Shown here: piece after piece, positions 38,819 to 49,121 of the stretch
Layout: every line of letters starts with the position of its first letter
Numbering within the stretch: the first letter of the stretch is position 1
NCBI GenBank assembly: GCA_946407095.1
Contig: CAMJMR010000009.1
Span: 1 to 64,000 of the forward strand
Reading direction: 5' to 3'
Length of the DNA stretch: 64,000 bases
Source: an uncultured Selenomonadales bacterium
GTDB taxonomy: Bacteria; Bacillota; Negativicutes; Selenomonadales; Selenomonadaceae
Notes under the pieces: generated by a model
The model's database searches: none
Told to the model about the DNA's origin: nothing
The model's input: only the letters and a program-made list of their open reading frames with translations
Translations under genes and position numbers: made by a program

Positions 38819-41281
38819 GTGGAAAAATACAATCCTCAAGCTATCGAAAAGAAATGGCAAGCGGTCTGGAACGCGCCCGACTACTACCGCACGACCGAAG
38901 ACGACTCGCGACCGAAATATTACGCGCTGGAGATGTTTCCGTATCCTTCGGGCAATTTGCACATGGGTCACGTCCGCAACTACTCAATCGGCGATGTGGT
39001 TGCGCGCTATCGTTCAATGGCGGGCTACAACGTCCTGCACCCGATGGGCTTCGACGCCTTCGGCATGCCCGCAGAAAACGCCGCCATTGCTCACGGAGTC
39101 AAGCCCGGCAACTGGACGTTCGCCAATATCCGCAACATGACCGCTCAGCAAAAGGCAATGGGGCTCGCCTACGATTGGAGCCGCGAAGTCGAAACTTGCC
39201 GCGCAGATTATTATCGTTGGACGCAATGGCTGTTTGAATTGTTTTACAAGCGCGGGCTCGCTTACAAGAAGGAGGCCGCCGTCAACTGGTGTGACAAGTG
39301 CGGCACCGTCCTCGCGAACGAACAGGTTATCGACGGAAAGTGCTGGCGTTGCGATTCGGAAGTCCACAAGAAAAATTTGGCGCAATGGTTCTTCAAAATC
39401 ACCGCCTACGCCGACGAATTGCTTGCCGACCTCGACAAACTCACGGGCTGGCCGGCTCGCGTCAAGACCATGCAGGAAAATTGGATTGGACGCTCGGAGG
39501 GCTTGGAAATCACTTTGGACGCGCCCGAACTCGGCGAAAAAATTTCCGTCTACACCACGCGACCCGATACGTCTTTCGGCATAACTTTCCTCGCGCTCGC
39601 GCCCGAACACCCGCTTGTTGAGAAAATCCTCGCGCGCAGCCCGAAAGCCGACGAACTCAAAAAATTTGTCGACAAAGCCCGCGCTCACAGCGACATCGAA
39701 CGCACGTCAAGCGAATCCGAAAAGGAAGGCATCTTCACGGGCTTCTACTGCGTCAATCCTTTCAACGGCAACAAAGTTCAGATTTGGATAACGAACTACG
39801 TCGTCTTTGAGTACGGCACGGGCGCGGTCATGGGCGTTCCTTCGGGCGACCAACGCGATTGGATGTTCGCGAAAAAATACGGGCTCGACATCATCTTGAC
39901 GCTTCAACCCAAGGGCACGGAGCTTAAGCTTGAGGAAATGGACGCGGCCTACGTCGAACACGCAGGCGTTTTGGTTAATTCGGGCAAGTTCACTGGCATG
40001 GACTTCGACGCGGGCTTCAAGGCGATAATGGACGAGGCTGAGGCTCAAGGCTTCGGCAAGCGCAAAGTCAACTATCGTCTGCGCGACTGGCTGATAAGTC
40101 GTCAACGCTATTGGGGCGCGCCCATTCCCGTCATCTACTGCGACAAGTGCGGCGAAGTTCTTGTTCCCGAAGAGCAATTGCCCGTTCACCTGCCCGACGA
40201 CGTCGAATTCAAGCAAGGCGCGTTGAGTCCGTTGTCGACAAGCAAGCACTTCGTCGAATGCACTTGCCCGAAATGCGGCGGTCACGCTCACCGCGAAACC
40301 GACACGATGGATACGTTCATTTGTTCAAGCTGGTATTACATGCGCTACACCGACCCGAAGAATGACAAGCTGCCTTTCGCCCGCGACAAAGTCAACTACT
40401 GGAGCCCTGTCGACCAATACATTGGCGGCATTGAGCATGCGATTTTGCATTTGCTGTATTCGCGTTTCTTCACGAAGGTTTTGCGCGACGCCGGCATGCT
40501 TGACTACGACGAGCCCTTTGCCAACCTGTTGACGCAGGGCATGGTTATCAAGGACGGCGCGAAGATGTCGAAGTCTTTGGGCAACGTCGTGAGCCCCGAA
40601 GAGATTATCGGCAAGTACGGCGCGGACACGGCAAGATTGTTTATCCTGTTCGCCGCGCCCGTCGAACGCGACCTGGATTGGAGCGACGAAGGCGTTCAAG
40701 GCTCGTTCCGCTTTTTGAATCGCGTCTGGAGGATTTTGAACATTTTCGCCGACGCAATCAAATCGCCCGACACCGCGCAGGTTTTGACGGCAGAGGAGAC
40801 GGCATTGCGGCGCACGCTTCACAAGACGATAAAAAAAGTCACGGAGGACGTCCGCGACCGCTTTGCGTTCAACACGGCGATAAGCGCGCTGATGGAGCTG
40901 GTCAACGCAATGCACGCCTTCCAAGACAAGCCGATTAACCCGACGCTCGCCCGCGAACTTGCCCGCGACCTGCTGTTGATGCTCGCGCCGTTCGTGCCGC
41001 ACATTTCGGCGGAGTTGTGGAGTCAATTCTTCGACGGCGACGTTCACAAGCAAGCGTGGCCGACCTTCGACGCGAAGGCTGTCGTGGAGGACGAAGTTGA
41101 AATCGTCGTGCAGATTAACGGCAAAGTCCGCGACCGAATCAACGTGGCAGTCGGCTTGAGCAAGGCTGACCTTGAGGCGTTGGCGCCGACACTTCCGAAA
41201 GTGCAAGCCTTGACGGCCGGCAAGCAAATCGTCAAGATTATCGCCGTCCCTAACAAGCTGATTAACATTGTCGTGAAATAA
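38819..41281 (+). CDS. leuS: Leucine--tRNA ligase (GTG start)
   Basis: [25 protein letters not shown] (HIGH), [15 protein letters not shown] (KMSKS). Confidence 0.97.
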   Translation: MEKYNPQAIEKKWQAVWNAPDYYRTTEDDSRPKYYALEMFPYPSGNLHMGHVRNYSIGDVVARYRSMAGYNVLHPMGFDAFGMPAENAAIAHGVKPGNWTFANIRNMTAQQKAMGLAYDWSREVETCRADYYRWTQWLFELFYKRGLAYKKEAAVNWCDKCGTVLANEQVIDGKCWRCDSEVHKKNLAQWFFKITAYADELLADLDKLTGWPARVKTMQENWIGRSEGLEITLDAPELGEKISVYTTRPDTSFGITFLALAPEHPLVEKILARSPKADELKKFVDKARAHSDIERTSSESEKEGIFTGFYCVNPFNGNKVQIWITNYVVFEYGTGAVMGVPSGDQRDWMFAKKYGLDIILTLQPKGTELKLEEMDAAYVEHAGVLVNSGKFTGMDFDAGFKAIMDEAEAQGFGKRKVNYRLRDWLISRQRYWGAPIPVIYCDKCGEVLVPEEQLPVHLPDDVEFKQGALSPLSTSKHFVECTCPKCGGHAHRETDTMDTFICSSWYYMRYTDPKNDKLPFARDKVNYWSPVDQYIGGIEHAILHLLYSRFFTKVLRDAGMLDYDEPFANLLTQGMVIKDGAKMSKSLGNVVSPEEIIGKYGADTARLFILFAAPVERDLDWSDEGVQGSFRFLNRVWRILNIFADAIKSPDTAQVLTAEETALRRTLHKTIKKVTEDVRDRFAFNTAISALMELVNAMHAFQDKPINPTLARELARDLLLMLAPFVPHISAELWSQFFDGDVHKQAWPTFDAKAVVEDEVEIVVQINGKVRDRINVAVGLSKADLEALAPTLPKVQALTAGKQIVKIIAVPNKLINIVVK

Positions 41282-41302
41282 ATCGACTCTCGGAATAACG
41301 TT

Positions 41303-41329
41303 GAGCCCCCTAAGATTGGGGGCTTTTTG
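41303..41329. terminator. Terminator of leuS
   Basis: GAGCCCCCTAAGATTGGGGGCTTTTTG. Confidence 0.8.
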
Positions 41330-41330
41330 T

Positions 41331-41359
41331 TTGACGGTGCGAACGTTTTTTGCTACACT
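41331..41359 (+). promoter_or_regulatory. Sigma-70-type promoter of the first BrnT/BrnA locus
   Basis: TTGACG - 17 nt - TACACT, just upstream of 41378. Confidence 0.55.
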
Positions 41360-41377
41360 CGGCGCGGAGATGATTTC

Positions 41378-41680
41378 ATGGGTGAAATTGAAGTTGGCGA
41401 ATTCATAGTCGAATGGGACGACAACAAAGTCGCGTTGAATTGGAAAAAGCATAAGATTTATTTTGAAGACGCCGCGCTGGTTTTTTTAGACGACAACAGA
41501 ATTGATTTCCTTGATTAAGATCACAGCGACGACGAGGAACGTTGGAAAGTTATCGGCAGAGTGCGGAACATTTTAGCGGTTATCTACACCGAACGCGGCG
41601 AAAAGTATCGAATAATCTCAGCGAGGTATGCAAGTAACGAAGAGGAGGAGGAATATTATGGGCAGTATCCGAGTCTATAA
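41378..41680 (+). pseudogene. BrnT-family toxin with an in-frame TAA at 41516
   Basis: IVEWDDNKVALNWKKHKIYFEDAALVFLDDNRIDFLD*DHSDDEERWKVIGRVRNILAVIYTERGEKYRIISARYASNEEEEEYYG all in one frame. Confidence 0.85.
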
Positions 41681-41849
41681 AGGAATGCCGCCGTTGACAG
41701 AGGAACAAATTCGCAGACTCGACGAAAACAAACCGAAGTCCGACGACGAAATTGATTTCAGCGACATTCCGCGCATGACCAAGGAAGAACTCGCGAAATT
41801 TAAACCTGCGCGGCTTCGGCTGAAAGAATCCAAAAATATCGCAAGCTGA
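41658..41849 (+). CDS. BrnA-family antitoxin
   Basis: PPLTEEQIRRLDENKPKSDDEIDFSDIPRMTKEELAKFKPARLR; overlaps the toxin 3' end. Confidence 0.75.
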   Translation: MGSIRVYKGMPPLTEEQIRRLDENKPKSDDEIDFSDIPRMTKEELAKFKPARLRLKESKNIAS

Positions 41850-41854
41850 ATCAG

Positions 41855-41888
41855 AAAAGCCCTTCGGAGAATGTCGGAGGGCTTTTTG
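41855..41888. terminator. Terminator
   Basis: AAAAGCCCTTCGGAGAATGTCGGAGGGCTTTTT. Confidence 0.75.
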
Positions 41889-41922
41889 ATTTTTATAACG
41901 GTGTCGTAATGTCTAAGCGGAA

Positions 41923-42270
41923 TCATCCGGGCGGCCACGTCATTTTCCTTTTGGCGAGGAAGTGAACGTGCAAATGCGGAACGGTTTGCCCGCCGTCTTT
42001 GCCGGTGTTGATTGTGAGCCTAAAGCCCGCCTCGTCGACGCCGAAGTCGGTAGCAAGCTTTGGCACCACGTCGACGAAGATGTGCGCCGCAAGTTCCTTG
42101 TCTTCCTGTTGGAAGTGCGCGACGCTCTGAATGTGTTTCTTCGGGACAATCAGCACGTGAACGGGAGCCTTGGGCGACAGGTCTTTGAAGGCGATAACGC
42201 TGTCGTCCTCGTAAACTTTTTGCGAGGGGACGGAGCCCGCCGCAATCTTGCAGAAAATACAATCGGCCAT
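41923..42270 (-). CDS. HIT family (HinT-like) protein
   Basis: MADCIFCKIAAGSVPSQKVYEDDSVIAFKDLSPKAPVHVLIVPKKHI...VPHLHVHFLAKRKM. Confidence 0.93.
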   Translation of the reverse strand: MADCIFCKIAAGSVPSQKVYEDDSVIAFKDLSPKAPVHVLIVPKKHIQSVAHFQQEDKELAAHIFVDVVPKLATDFGVDEAGFRLTINTGKDGGQTVPHLHVHFLAKRKMTWPPG

Positions 42271-42293
42271 TTGAAAACCTCCTTTTGTCAATT

Positions 42294-42515
42294 AGGGACT
42301 GTTGGTAAATGGATTTTAGGATCTACTTTCTTTTGCTCACCCAAAAGAAAGTAGCAAAGAAAAACCTCATGCTTGCCAGCGCGCATTCGCCCTCGCAGGG
42401 GCGAAAGGTCGTAACCCGCGCCGTCCAATATTTTCAGCGTGGTTGCGCCGACGGTTTTTGCATCACGCAAAAGCGTCGGCGACGGCCGCCCGTCCATGGG
42501 CGGCCTTTAAGGGCG
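42294..42515 (+). repeat. Composite intergenic repeat, family A
   Basis: CTGTTGGTAAATGG...GGATCTACTTTCTTTTGC...GCAAAGAAAA...CCTCGCAGGGGCGAAAGGTCG...CCGACGGTTTTTGCATCACGCAAAAGCGTCGGCGACGGCCGCCCGTCCATGGGCGGCC. Confidence 0.85.
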
Positions 42516-42547
42516 CGTTCGTCGACTTACCATTTGCCAACAGACCC

Positions 42548-43981
42548 TCATTCGTTGACTCCTACGACGTGCTTGACGCCGTAATATTGCGCTACCAGCA
42601 TGTTCAGGCAAAAGTACGGATTCTCGTTGACGCCCGCCAAAAACTTCATGTAGGGCACCGCGCTCCTGTCGCCTTGAATTTTTTCGAAGCGGTGACGGAC
42701 GGGCATTATCGGCAGCTGTATAGGGTCAAGCTCGGCGTTGCGGTGAATGTAGCGCACTTGCCGACGCGCCGCGTTGAATACCGATATGTCGACGTAGATG
42801 AACGTCAGGAAGTACGCAACCAGAATCGAAGTCAGCACCGTCGACACCCCGCGCAGGAATTTTGGCGGCAGTTGCAAGTTGAACTTGAGACTTTGCCGCT
42901 CCATTTCCAAAATCGCGCTCGTCGACGAAACCAGCACGAACGCCAACGACGGCACCGACACCCGCAAGTTGAATTCGGGGGAAAAGAGCATCGCCGCCGG
43001 CACAAGCAAGCCCGCCGTCGCGAACGCCAACATCAAAACATCCGCCGTCGACAAACTTCCGAAGCCGCGCCGCAAAAAATATATGAACATCGGAATCAGC
43101 GCAATCAAATCTGCTCCGACGACGCGGTCAAAGCCCTCCGTCAAGTGCTCGTAGAAAAGCTCCTCGGTGTAGACGAAGTTCGGGTGCGCGAACTCCAAGC
43201 GTGCGAAATTCCCCGGTGCAAGCAACATGAACGCGCAGCCGACAATCAAAGCCGCCAAGCCCGCCATCATCCACGGACGGAAGACGCCGCGCGCCTTGCA
43301 CATGGCGATTAGTAACAGCGTCAAGCAGACGGTAGCCAAAGCCCCCGCCTCGTTCGACCAGCCCGCCAACAGCCCAAGCAAAATCATCAGCACGACGTTG
43401 AGCGCGGAATTGCCCGCCTCGCGCGAACGCAACGCTTTGACGTACGGCGTAAGGAAAAACAGCTGGAAGAACGCCATCCACATGTAATTGCACGCGCCCG
43501 TCAGCCAAAGCATACTCGTCAGCGAACACGCCGCCAACAGAAAAAAACTCAAAAAAATCCAGACCAACGCTTTGCGCGAAATTTTCAGCCACGTGTTGGC
43601 CAAGTTGATTATCGTCAAGATTAGGAAGACGAACATCACGGTATTGGCCACGTCGAACACGGGCTTGCCCAGCCATATGAAAAATTGCGCCAGCCCGTGC
43701 GCAAAAATCCTGCCGCCCCACGTGAAGTAGTGAGACTCCATCGAGCGGACAATGTCGTTGAGAGATTCGACTCGTTGACGGGTTTCGACTTCGGGCGAGC
43801 CGACTTGCATTGCCTCCAAGTTGCCGCCGTGTTCGCCGTCCCAAATGAACGCGTAGGCGTAATCGTCGTGACTTAGCGGCAAAAGCGTCGTCCTTACGAA
43901 AAAAAATCCCGCGAACGTCACGAACAGAATCAGCGAGCGCGACGAGTTCAGCGTGCGATTTATGTATTGGAAAAAGCTCAA
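42548..43981 (-). CDS. Multi-pass membrane protein (DUF6056-like)
   Basis: PLSHDDYAYAFIW...ESHYFTWGGRIFAHGLAQFF...WLTGACNYMWMAFFQLFFLTPY. Confidence 0.65.
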   Translation of the reverse strand: MSFFQYINRTLNSSRSLILFVTFAGFFFVRTTLLPLSHDDYAYAFIWDGEHGGNLEAMQVGSPEVETRQRVESLNDIVRSMESHYFTWGGRIFAHGLAQFFIWLGKPVFDVANTVMFVFLILTIINLANTWLKISRKALVWIFLSFFLLAACSLTSMLWLTGACNYMWMAFFQLFFLTPYVKALRSREAGNSALNVVLMILLGLLAGWSNEAGALATVCLTLLLIAMCKARGVFRPWMMAGLAALIVGCAFMLLAPGNFARLEFAHPNFVYTEELFYEHLTEGFDRVVGADLIALIPMFIYFLRRGFGSLSTADVLMLAFATAGLLVPAAMLFSPEFNLRVSVPSLAFVLVSSTSAILEMERQSLKFNLQLPPKFLRGVSTVLTSILVAYFLTFIYVDISVFNAARRQVRYIHRNAELDPIQLPIMPVRHRFEKIQGDRSAVPYMKFLAGVNENPYFCLNMLVAQYYGVKHVVGVNE

Positions 43982-44718
43982 CCGAACGCCTCCTTTACCG
44001 CCGCCGCCAAAGTTTTGCCGATGGGTTCGCGAATCACCAATTCGGCGTCGGCATCTGCGCGGGTGGCGGTCTTGTTAATCAAAATCAGGTGTTGCCCGCT
44101 GAAGTAGTCAATCAGCCCCGCCGCAGGGTAGACGATTAAGCTGGTGCCGCCGACAATCAGCGTATCGGCTTGAGCAATCGCGCGAATCGCTCCGCCAATC
44201 GTTTCGCTGTCGAGGTTTTCGCCGTAAAGGACGACATCGGGCTTGACTGTGCCGCCGCACACTTCGCAGTAGGGAATCGGCTTGTTTTGCATGACGAAAT
44301 CGATACCGTACTTCGCGCCGCACTTGACGCAATAGCTCCGCCGAATCGAGCCGTGAAGTTCATAAACGACTTGCGAGCCCGCCACTTGATGAAGTCCGTC
44401 GATATTCTGCGTGACGACCGCGCTCAAGTGCCCGCGCCGCTCCAATTCGGCAAGCGCAAGGTGCCCGGCATTGGGTTTGGCGTCGAGGTAAACGAAACGC
44501 TCACGATAGAACGCAAAAAATTCTTCGGGGTGCTTGACGAAAAAATTATGCGACGCCATCTCTTCGGGCGAAAAAGTTTTATTGAGTTTCTGATTGTAAA
44601 TGCCGTCGGCACTGCGGAAATCGGGAATGCCCGACTCGGTGGACATGCCCGCGCCGCCGAAGAATACCGCGCTTGAACTTTGCGCCAAAATCTTTCCAAG
44701 CCTCTCAACGTCCGTCAT
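43978..44718 (-). CDS. Sirtuin NAD-dependent protein deacylase
   Basis: AVFFGGAGMSTESGIPDFRSADGIYNQ...VVTQNIDGLHQVAGSQ...ELHGSIRRSYCVKC. Confidence 0.95.
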   Translation of the reverse strand: MTDVERLGKILAQSSSAVFFGGAGMSTESGIPDFRSADGIYNQKLNKTFSPEEMASHNFFVKHPEEFFAFYRERFVYLDAKPNAGHLALAELERRGHLSAVVTQNIDGLHQVAGSQVVYELHGSIRRSYCVKCGAKYGIDFVMQNKPIPYCEVCGGTVKPDVVLYGENLDSETIGGAIRAIAQADTLIVGGTSLIVYPAAGLIDYFSGQHLILINKTATRADADAELVIREPIGKTLAAAVKEAFG

Positions 44719-44884
44719 ATCAATTCGCCTCCCAAGAAATTTTTTTTACACGACAAACTCTAGCGAATTTTAATTCACGCCGCCGCTTTTGGCAACAGAT
44801 TCAGTCAACAAATCGCTTGAAAAAATCTTGAAACCGCCAACGCCTTCCCGTATAATGAAAAAAATTTTTGAGGAGGCTTATCGA

Positions 44885-46123
44885 ATGCAGTCAATCGTAA
44901 AGGATATGTCGCTCGCGCCGTCGGGTCACGACAAAATCGAATGGGTCAAGAACTTCATGCCGGTGATGAGCGCGATAGACAGAGAATTTTCGCAAAGCAA
45001 ACCGTTCGCGGGCAAGCGGCTGTCGATAACGTTGCACTTGGAGGCGAAGACGGCTTACATGGCGGAAGTGTTCATGCACGCGGGCGCGGACGTGGTTATC
45101 ACGGGCTCGAATCCGCTTTCGACTCAAGACGACGTGGCGGCGGCCTTGGTTGAAGACGGCGTCACTGTCTTCGCTACTCACGGCTGTTCTGCCGAAGAGT
45201 ACAACGACTATCTGAACAAGGCGGCGGACTTCGCGCCCGACATCTACATAGACGACGGCGGCGACTTCACGGAACTTTTGCACACGACTCGCCGCGACGC
45301 GCTGGAAAAAGTTATCGGCGGCTCGGAGGAGACGACGACGGGCGTATTGCGGCTTCGCGCTTTGGAGCGGCAAGGCAAGCTCGCCTACCCGATGATCGCC
45401 GCCAACGACGCCTATTGCAAATTTTTGTTCGACAATCGCTACGGCACGGGGCAATCGACGTGGGACGGGATAATGCGCACGACGAACTTGGTTGTGGCGG
45501 GCAAGACGGTCGTTATCGCGGGCTACGGCTGGTGCGGCAAGGGCGGCGCAATGCGGGCTCGCGGGCTCGGCGCGAATGTCATTGTCACGGAGGTTGACCC
45601 GATTAAGGCGATTGAGGCGGTCTTCGACGGCTTCCGCGTCATGCCAATGGCGGAGGCGGCTAAGGTCGGCGATATTTTCTTGACGCTCACGGGCGATAAG
45701 GACGTTATCACGGGCGAACACTACCCGCTGATGAAAAACGGTGCCATGCTCGCCAATGCCGGTCACTTCGACGTTGAAATCAACATCCCCGAACTCGCCG
45801 CGCAGTCCGTCAGCCGCAAGGTCGTCCGCAAGAACGTTGAAGAATTCCTCCAGCGCGACGGCCGCAAGATTTACCTTTTGGCGGAGGGGCGGCTCGTTAA
45901 TCTTGCTTCGGGCGACGGACACCCCGCAGAGATTATGGATTTGAGTTTCGCCGTGCAATTCTTCAGCGCGGCGCACATCCTCCACAATCACGACAAGCTC
46001 GACAAAAAAGTTTACCTCATGCCCGAAGAGATTAACGCCAAAATCGCCGAGATTAAGCTTGAGTCAATCGGCGTTCAAATCGACACGCTCACCGACGCGC
46101 AACGCGAATACCTCGGCTTATGA
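44885..46123 (+). CDS. ahcY: Adenosylhomocysteinase
   Basis: LHLEAKTAYMAEVFMHAGADVVITGSNPLSTQDDVAAAL...GYGWCGKGGAMRARGLGANVIVTEVDP; AGGAGG RBS before 44885. Confidence 0.92.
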   Translation: MQSIVKDMSLAPSGHDKIEWVKNFMPVMSAIDREFSQSKPFAGKRLSITLHLEAKTAYMAEVFMHAGADVVITGSNPLSTQDDVAAALVEDGVTVFATHGCSAEEYNDYLNKAADFAPDIYIDDGGDFTELLHTTRRDALEKVIGGSEETTTGVLRLRALERQGKLAYPMIAANDAYCKFLFDNRYGTGQSTWDGIMRTTNLVVAGKTVVIAGYGWCGKGGAMRARGLGANVIVTEVDPIKAIEAVFDGFRVMPMAEAAKVGDIFLTLTGDKDVITGEHYPLMKNGAMLANAGHFDVEINIPELAAQSVSRKVVRKNVEEFLQRDGRKIYLLAEGRLVNLASGDGHPAEIMDLSFAVQFFSAAHILHNHDKLDKKVYLMPEEINAKIAEIKLESIGVQIDTLTDAQREYLGL

Positions 46124-46458
46124 ATACGACAATCGACGGGCGGCTCTTCGAGTGGGACGACGCCAAAAATAAAATCAACAAAATTAAGCACGGCATCAAC
46201 TTCAAGACGGCGGCGAAGGTTTTCAGTGACCCGAATTGTTTTGAAGAATATGACGGTAAGCATTCGCAAGACGAAGAACGATGGAAAGCCATAGGCATGG
46301 TTGACGACATTTTGATGGTAATATACACTGAACGCGGAGAATCCATTCGTTTGATTTCGGCGCGAAAAGCCGAACCGGAAGATAGGAGGAAATATTATGG
46401 CGACCGTATTTTATTTTTTGCCGAAGAATGCGCCCCTGACGGAGGAAGAGAAAGCTGA
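46120..46458 (+). CDS. BrnT-family toxin, intact
   Basis: FEWDDAKNKINKIKHGINFKTAAKVFSDPNCFEEYDGKHSQDEERWKAIGMVDDILMVIYTERGESIRLISARKAEPEDRRKYY. Confidence 0.88.
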   Translation: MNTTIDGRLFEWDDAKNKINKIKHGINFKTAAKVFSDPNCFEEYDGKHSQDEERWKAIGMVDDILMVIYTERGESIRLISARKAEPEDRRKYYGDRILFFAEECAPDGGRES

Positions 46459-46642
46459 GATTGCCGCCTTGAAAGACCGCCCCATTGTCTACGACGAAGA
46501 CTGCCCTCCCACGACTAAGGAAGAAGCCGACGAGGCTATCTACCTCATGCGCAAGTACAAGACGCGCCGTATCACGAAAGAAATTTTGATGGCAGAATTC
46601 CCCGAACGGTTTCAAAAGCACAAAACGGAGGCAGCAGGATGA
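46397..46642 (+). CDS. Putative BrnA-like antitoxin
   Basis: Overlaps toxin 3' end; APLTEEEKAEIAALKDRPIVYDEDCPPTTKEE. Confidence 0.6.
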   Translation: MATVFYFLPKNAPLTEEEKAEIAALKDRPIVYDEDCPPTTKEEADEAIYLMRKYKTRRITKEILMAEFPERFQKHKTEAAG

Positions 46643-47913
46643 ATGATTTTGTTATCGGCGGCGTGAAGATGTTCAAGCCCGACGGCACGGTCGAGGCGGC
46701 GAACATTCACGTCAGCGGCGATAAAATTTCAAAGATAACTCAAGGCGAAATCGACGGCTCAACGGTTATCGACGGGCGCGGCAAGTTCGCGACGCCGGGG
46801 CTGGTCAACGCCCACACTCACGCCTCAATGACTTTGCTTCGCAGCTATTCCGACGACAAAGCTTTAATGGATTGGTTGCAAAAGGACATTTGGCCTGTCG
46901 AAGACAAAATGACTCGGCGCGATATTTATTGGGGCGCGGCACTTGCGGCGGTCGAAATGATTCGCGGCGGGACGACTGCCTTTGCCGATATGTACGGTCC
47001 TTGCATGGAGGAGGTTGCCAAGGTCGTCGACGAAGCGGGCTTGCGCGGCTGTTTGAGTCAAGGGCTGATAAGTTTCGCCAACGGCGACAAAAAGCTTGCA
47101 AGCAATATCGAGCTGTACAAAAATTTTCACGGCTCGGCGGACGGCAGAATAACCGTCATGTTCGGCCCGCACGCGATTTACACTTGCCCGCCCGATTATC
47201 TTCGCAAGGTTGCCGACGAGGCGGCGAAGTTGGGCGCGGAAGTCCACATGCACATGAACGAGACGCAAGGCGAAATCGACGACTGCGTTAAGGCTTACGG
47301 CAAGCGTCCGTTTGAAGTCGTGGCGGAGACGGGACTTTTCGACAACGGAGCATTGGCGGCTCATTGCGTCTGGTTGAGTGACGCGGAAATCGAAATCATC
47401 AAGCGCAAAAAAATTCGCGTGGCGCACAATCCCGGCTCGAACATGAAATTGGCAAGCGGCATCGCGCCCGTAACGAAACTGCTTGCCGAAGGCGTGACGG
47501 TCGCCCTCGGAACGGACGGCGCGTCCAGCAACAACAATCTTGACATGCTGGAGGAGGTAAGGCTTGCGGCTCTGCTTGCCAAGGTCGACACGCTCAACCC
47601 GCTTGCCGTGCCCGCCGCGCAGGCTTTGCAGATGGCAACCGAATTCGGCGCGGAGGCTCTCGGCTTGAAGCAAGTCGGGCGGCTGGAGGCGGGTTGCAAG
47701 GCTGACATCGTGCTTTGGGACATGAACGGCGTCGAGTGGTTGCCGAATTACAATCCCGTGTCGCTTTTGGTATACTCGGCGAATGCCTCGACAGTCGATA
47801 CGGTCATCGTCGACGGCAAAATCTTAATGCAAGGTCGCGAGCTGAAAACCTTGGACGAAGAAAAAATCTGCGCGGAGTTCACGGCTTGCGCCAATCGTCT
47901 GACGGGCAAGTAA
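46639..47913 (+). CDS. mtaD: 5-methylthioadenosine/S-adenosylhomocysteine deaminase family amidohydrolase
   Basis: ATPGLVNAHTHASMTLLRSYSDDKALMDWLQKDIWPVEDKM...HNPGSNMKLASGIAPV...GTDGASSNNNLDMLEE. Confidence 0.9.
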   Translation: MNDFVIGGVKMFKPDGTVEAANIHVSGDKISKITQGEIDGSTVIDGRGKFATPGLVNAHTHASMTLLRSYSDDKALMDWLQKDIWPVEDKMTRRDIYWGAALAAVEMIRGGTTAFADMYGPCMEEVAKVVDEAGLRGCLSQGLISFANGDKKLASNIELYKNFHGSADGRITVMFGPHAIYTCPPDYLRKVADEAAKLGAEVHMHMNETQGEIDDCVKAYGKRPFEVVAETGLFDNGALAAHCVWLSDAEIEIIKRKKIRVAHNPGSNMKLASGIAPVTKLLAEGVTVALGTDGASSNNNLDMLEEVRLAALLAKVDTLNPLAVPAAQALQMATEFGAEALGLKQVGRLEAGCKADIVLWDMNGVEWLPNYNPVSLLVYSANASTVDTVIVDGKILMQGRELKTLDEEKICAEFTACANRLTGK

Positions 47914-47929
47914 ATGACGGGGCTGGTAA

Positions 47930-48018
47930 TACGCAGGCATTGCGTATCGGCGCGGTGATTAGCTGAAGTTGTCGGACGCCACGGCGCGCTAACTGTTCCG
48001 CCGCTTTTAAAGCGGCCG
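47930..48018 (+). repeat. Intergenic repeat, family B (diverged)
   Basis: GCATTGCGTATCGGCGCGGTGATTAGCTGAAGTTGTCGGACGCCACGGCGCGCTAACTGTTCCGCCGCTTTTAAAGCGGCCG. Confidence 0.6.
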
Positions 48019-48152
48019 CAGAGTTCACGGCTTGCGCCAATCGTCTGACGGGCAAAGCTTAAGTTGCGGCACGCCAACCTTTGCCCGCGAACAAACCCCT
48101 TGTATTTTTGAAAACAGTCGTCTATAATGCGCCCTGAAAGGGGATGTTTGAC

Positions 48153-48962
48153 ATGGTAGGTTACACGCTTCGCCAAGAACGCGAGCGACAAAATTTATCC
48201 GTAAGTGACATTGAACAGGGCACAAGCATACGCACTGCTTACATAGAGGCTATCGAAAACGGCGAATACGACAAACTGCCGGGCAAAGTCTACACCAAGG
48301 GCTTCGTCAAAAACTACGCGAAATTTTTGGGATTAGACACCGACGCCGTTGCCAAAGAGTTCGCGGCCGATATGCACGAGCTTGAGGCAACGCCCGAACC
48401 TGAACCCGCACCGAATGCCGCAGAGTCCGCGCAGGCTCCCGAAAAACCCGCTGAAGTCAAGCCCGCAAAGCCCGAAAGAAAACCGTTGGGGCATTCCATT
48501 CAGGAAGAAAGTCGTTTCCCGCAAAGCAAGTTAATCGTGGCGGCGGTCGTCCTGCTTGCGATATTGGCGGGCAGTGCATGGGCATTCCTTTCGGGCTCGG
48601 ACGACGATGTTGCAAAAGTCAATACGCCCGCGCCTCAAGAACAGCCCGCAGCTCCCGAACCGCCTCCCGTCGAAAATCCTACGCCCGTTGCGCAAGCCAA
48701 TCCTGCACCCGCGCCCAAGGCTGACGTCGTGGCAGTTCAAGCGCGTTTCAATGACCGTTGCTGGGCTCTGGTTACCGTCGACGGCTCAGTCGTTCAAGAG
48801 GGCGTTATTGAGGGCGGACAAACCATTTCGTGGGAAGGCAAGGAAAATATCAGCTTCCGCCTCGGCAATGCCGGCGCGGTCGAATTCTTCCAAGACGGCA
48901 AGAGCCTCGGCGTTCAAGGCGCGATTGGCGATGTCGTCGATAAAACTTTCACCCGTAGCTAG
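48153..48962 (+). CDS. RodZ-like protein (N-terminal HTH, TM, C-terminal DUF4115)
   Basis: GYTLRQERERQNLSVSDIEQGTSIRTAYIEAIENGEYDKLPGKVYTKGFVKNYAKFLGLD...CWALVTVDGSVVQEGVIEGGQTISW. Confidence 0.85.
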   Translation: MVGYTLRQERERQNLSVSDIEQGTSIRTAYIEAIENGEYDKLPGKVYTKGFVKNYAKFLGLDTDAVAKEFAADMHELEATPEPEPAPNAAESAQAPEKPAEVKPAKPERKPLGHSIQEESRFPQSKLIVAAVVLLAILAGSAWAFLSGSDDDVAKVNTPAPQEQPAAPEPPPVENPTPVAQANPAPAPKADVVAVQARFNDRCWALVTVDGSVVQEGVIEGGQTISWEGKENISFRLGNAGAVEFFQDGKSLGVQGAIGDVVDKTFTRS

Positions 48963-49121
48963 AATCGTCAAACAAAAATCCTCGGTTGCTTTAAAAGCGC
49001 AAGCTTGAGGCTTGACCCAGATAGCGCGTTCAATCATTCATAACCGCAACTACTCGCCGCGTATTGTGGCGAGAATTTTTTTTTGCTATTATGGCAGAAA
49101 ATTTTATAGGAGGCGACGGCT

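Noticed and set aside
40325-41452. 375-aa antisense ORF opposite leuS
   Set aside because: Mirror of a clear housekeeping gene; composition typical of a shadow ORF
42443-43312. 289-aa ORF starting in the family A repeat and running opposite the DUF6056-like gene
   Set aside because: MRRRFLHHAKASATAARPWAAF is repeat-derived and also appears as a false N-terminus at 36760-38373
44891-45991. 366-aa antisense ORF opposite ahcY
   Set aside because: Same reason: shadow ORF of a well-supported gene
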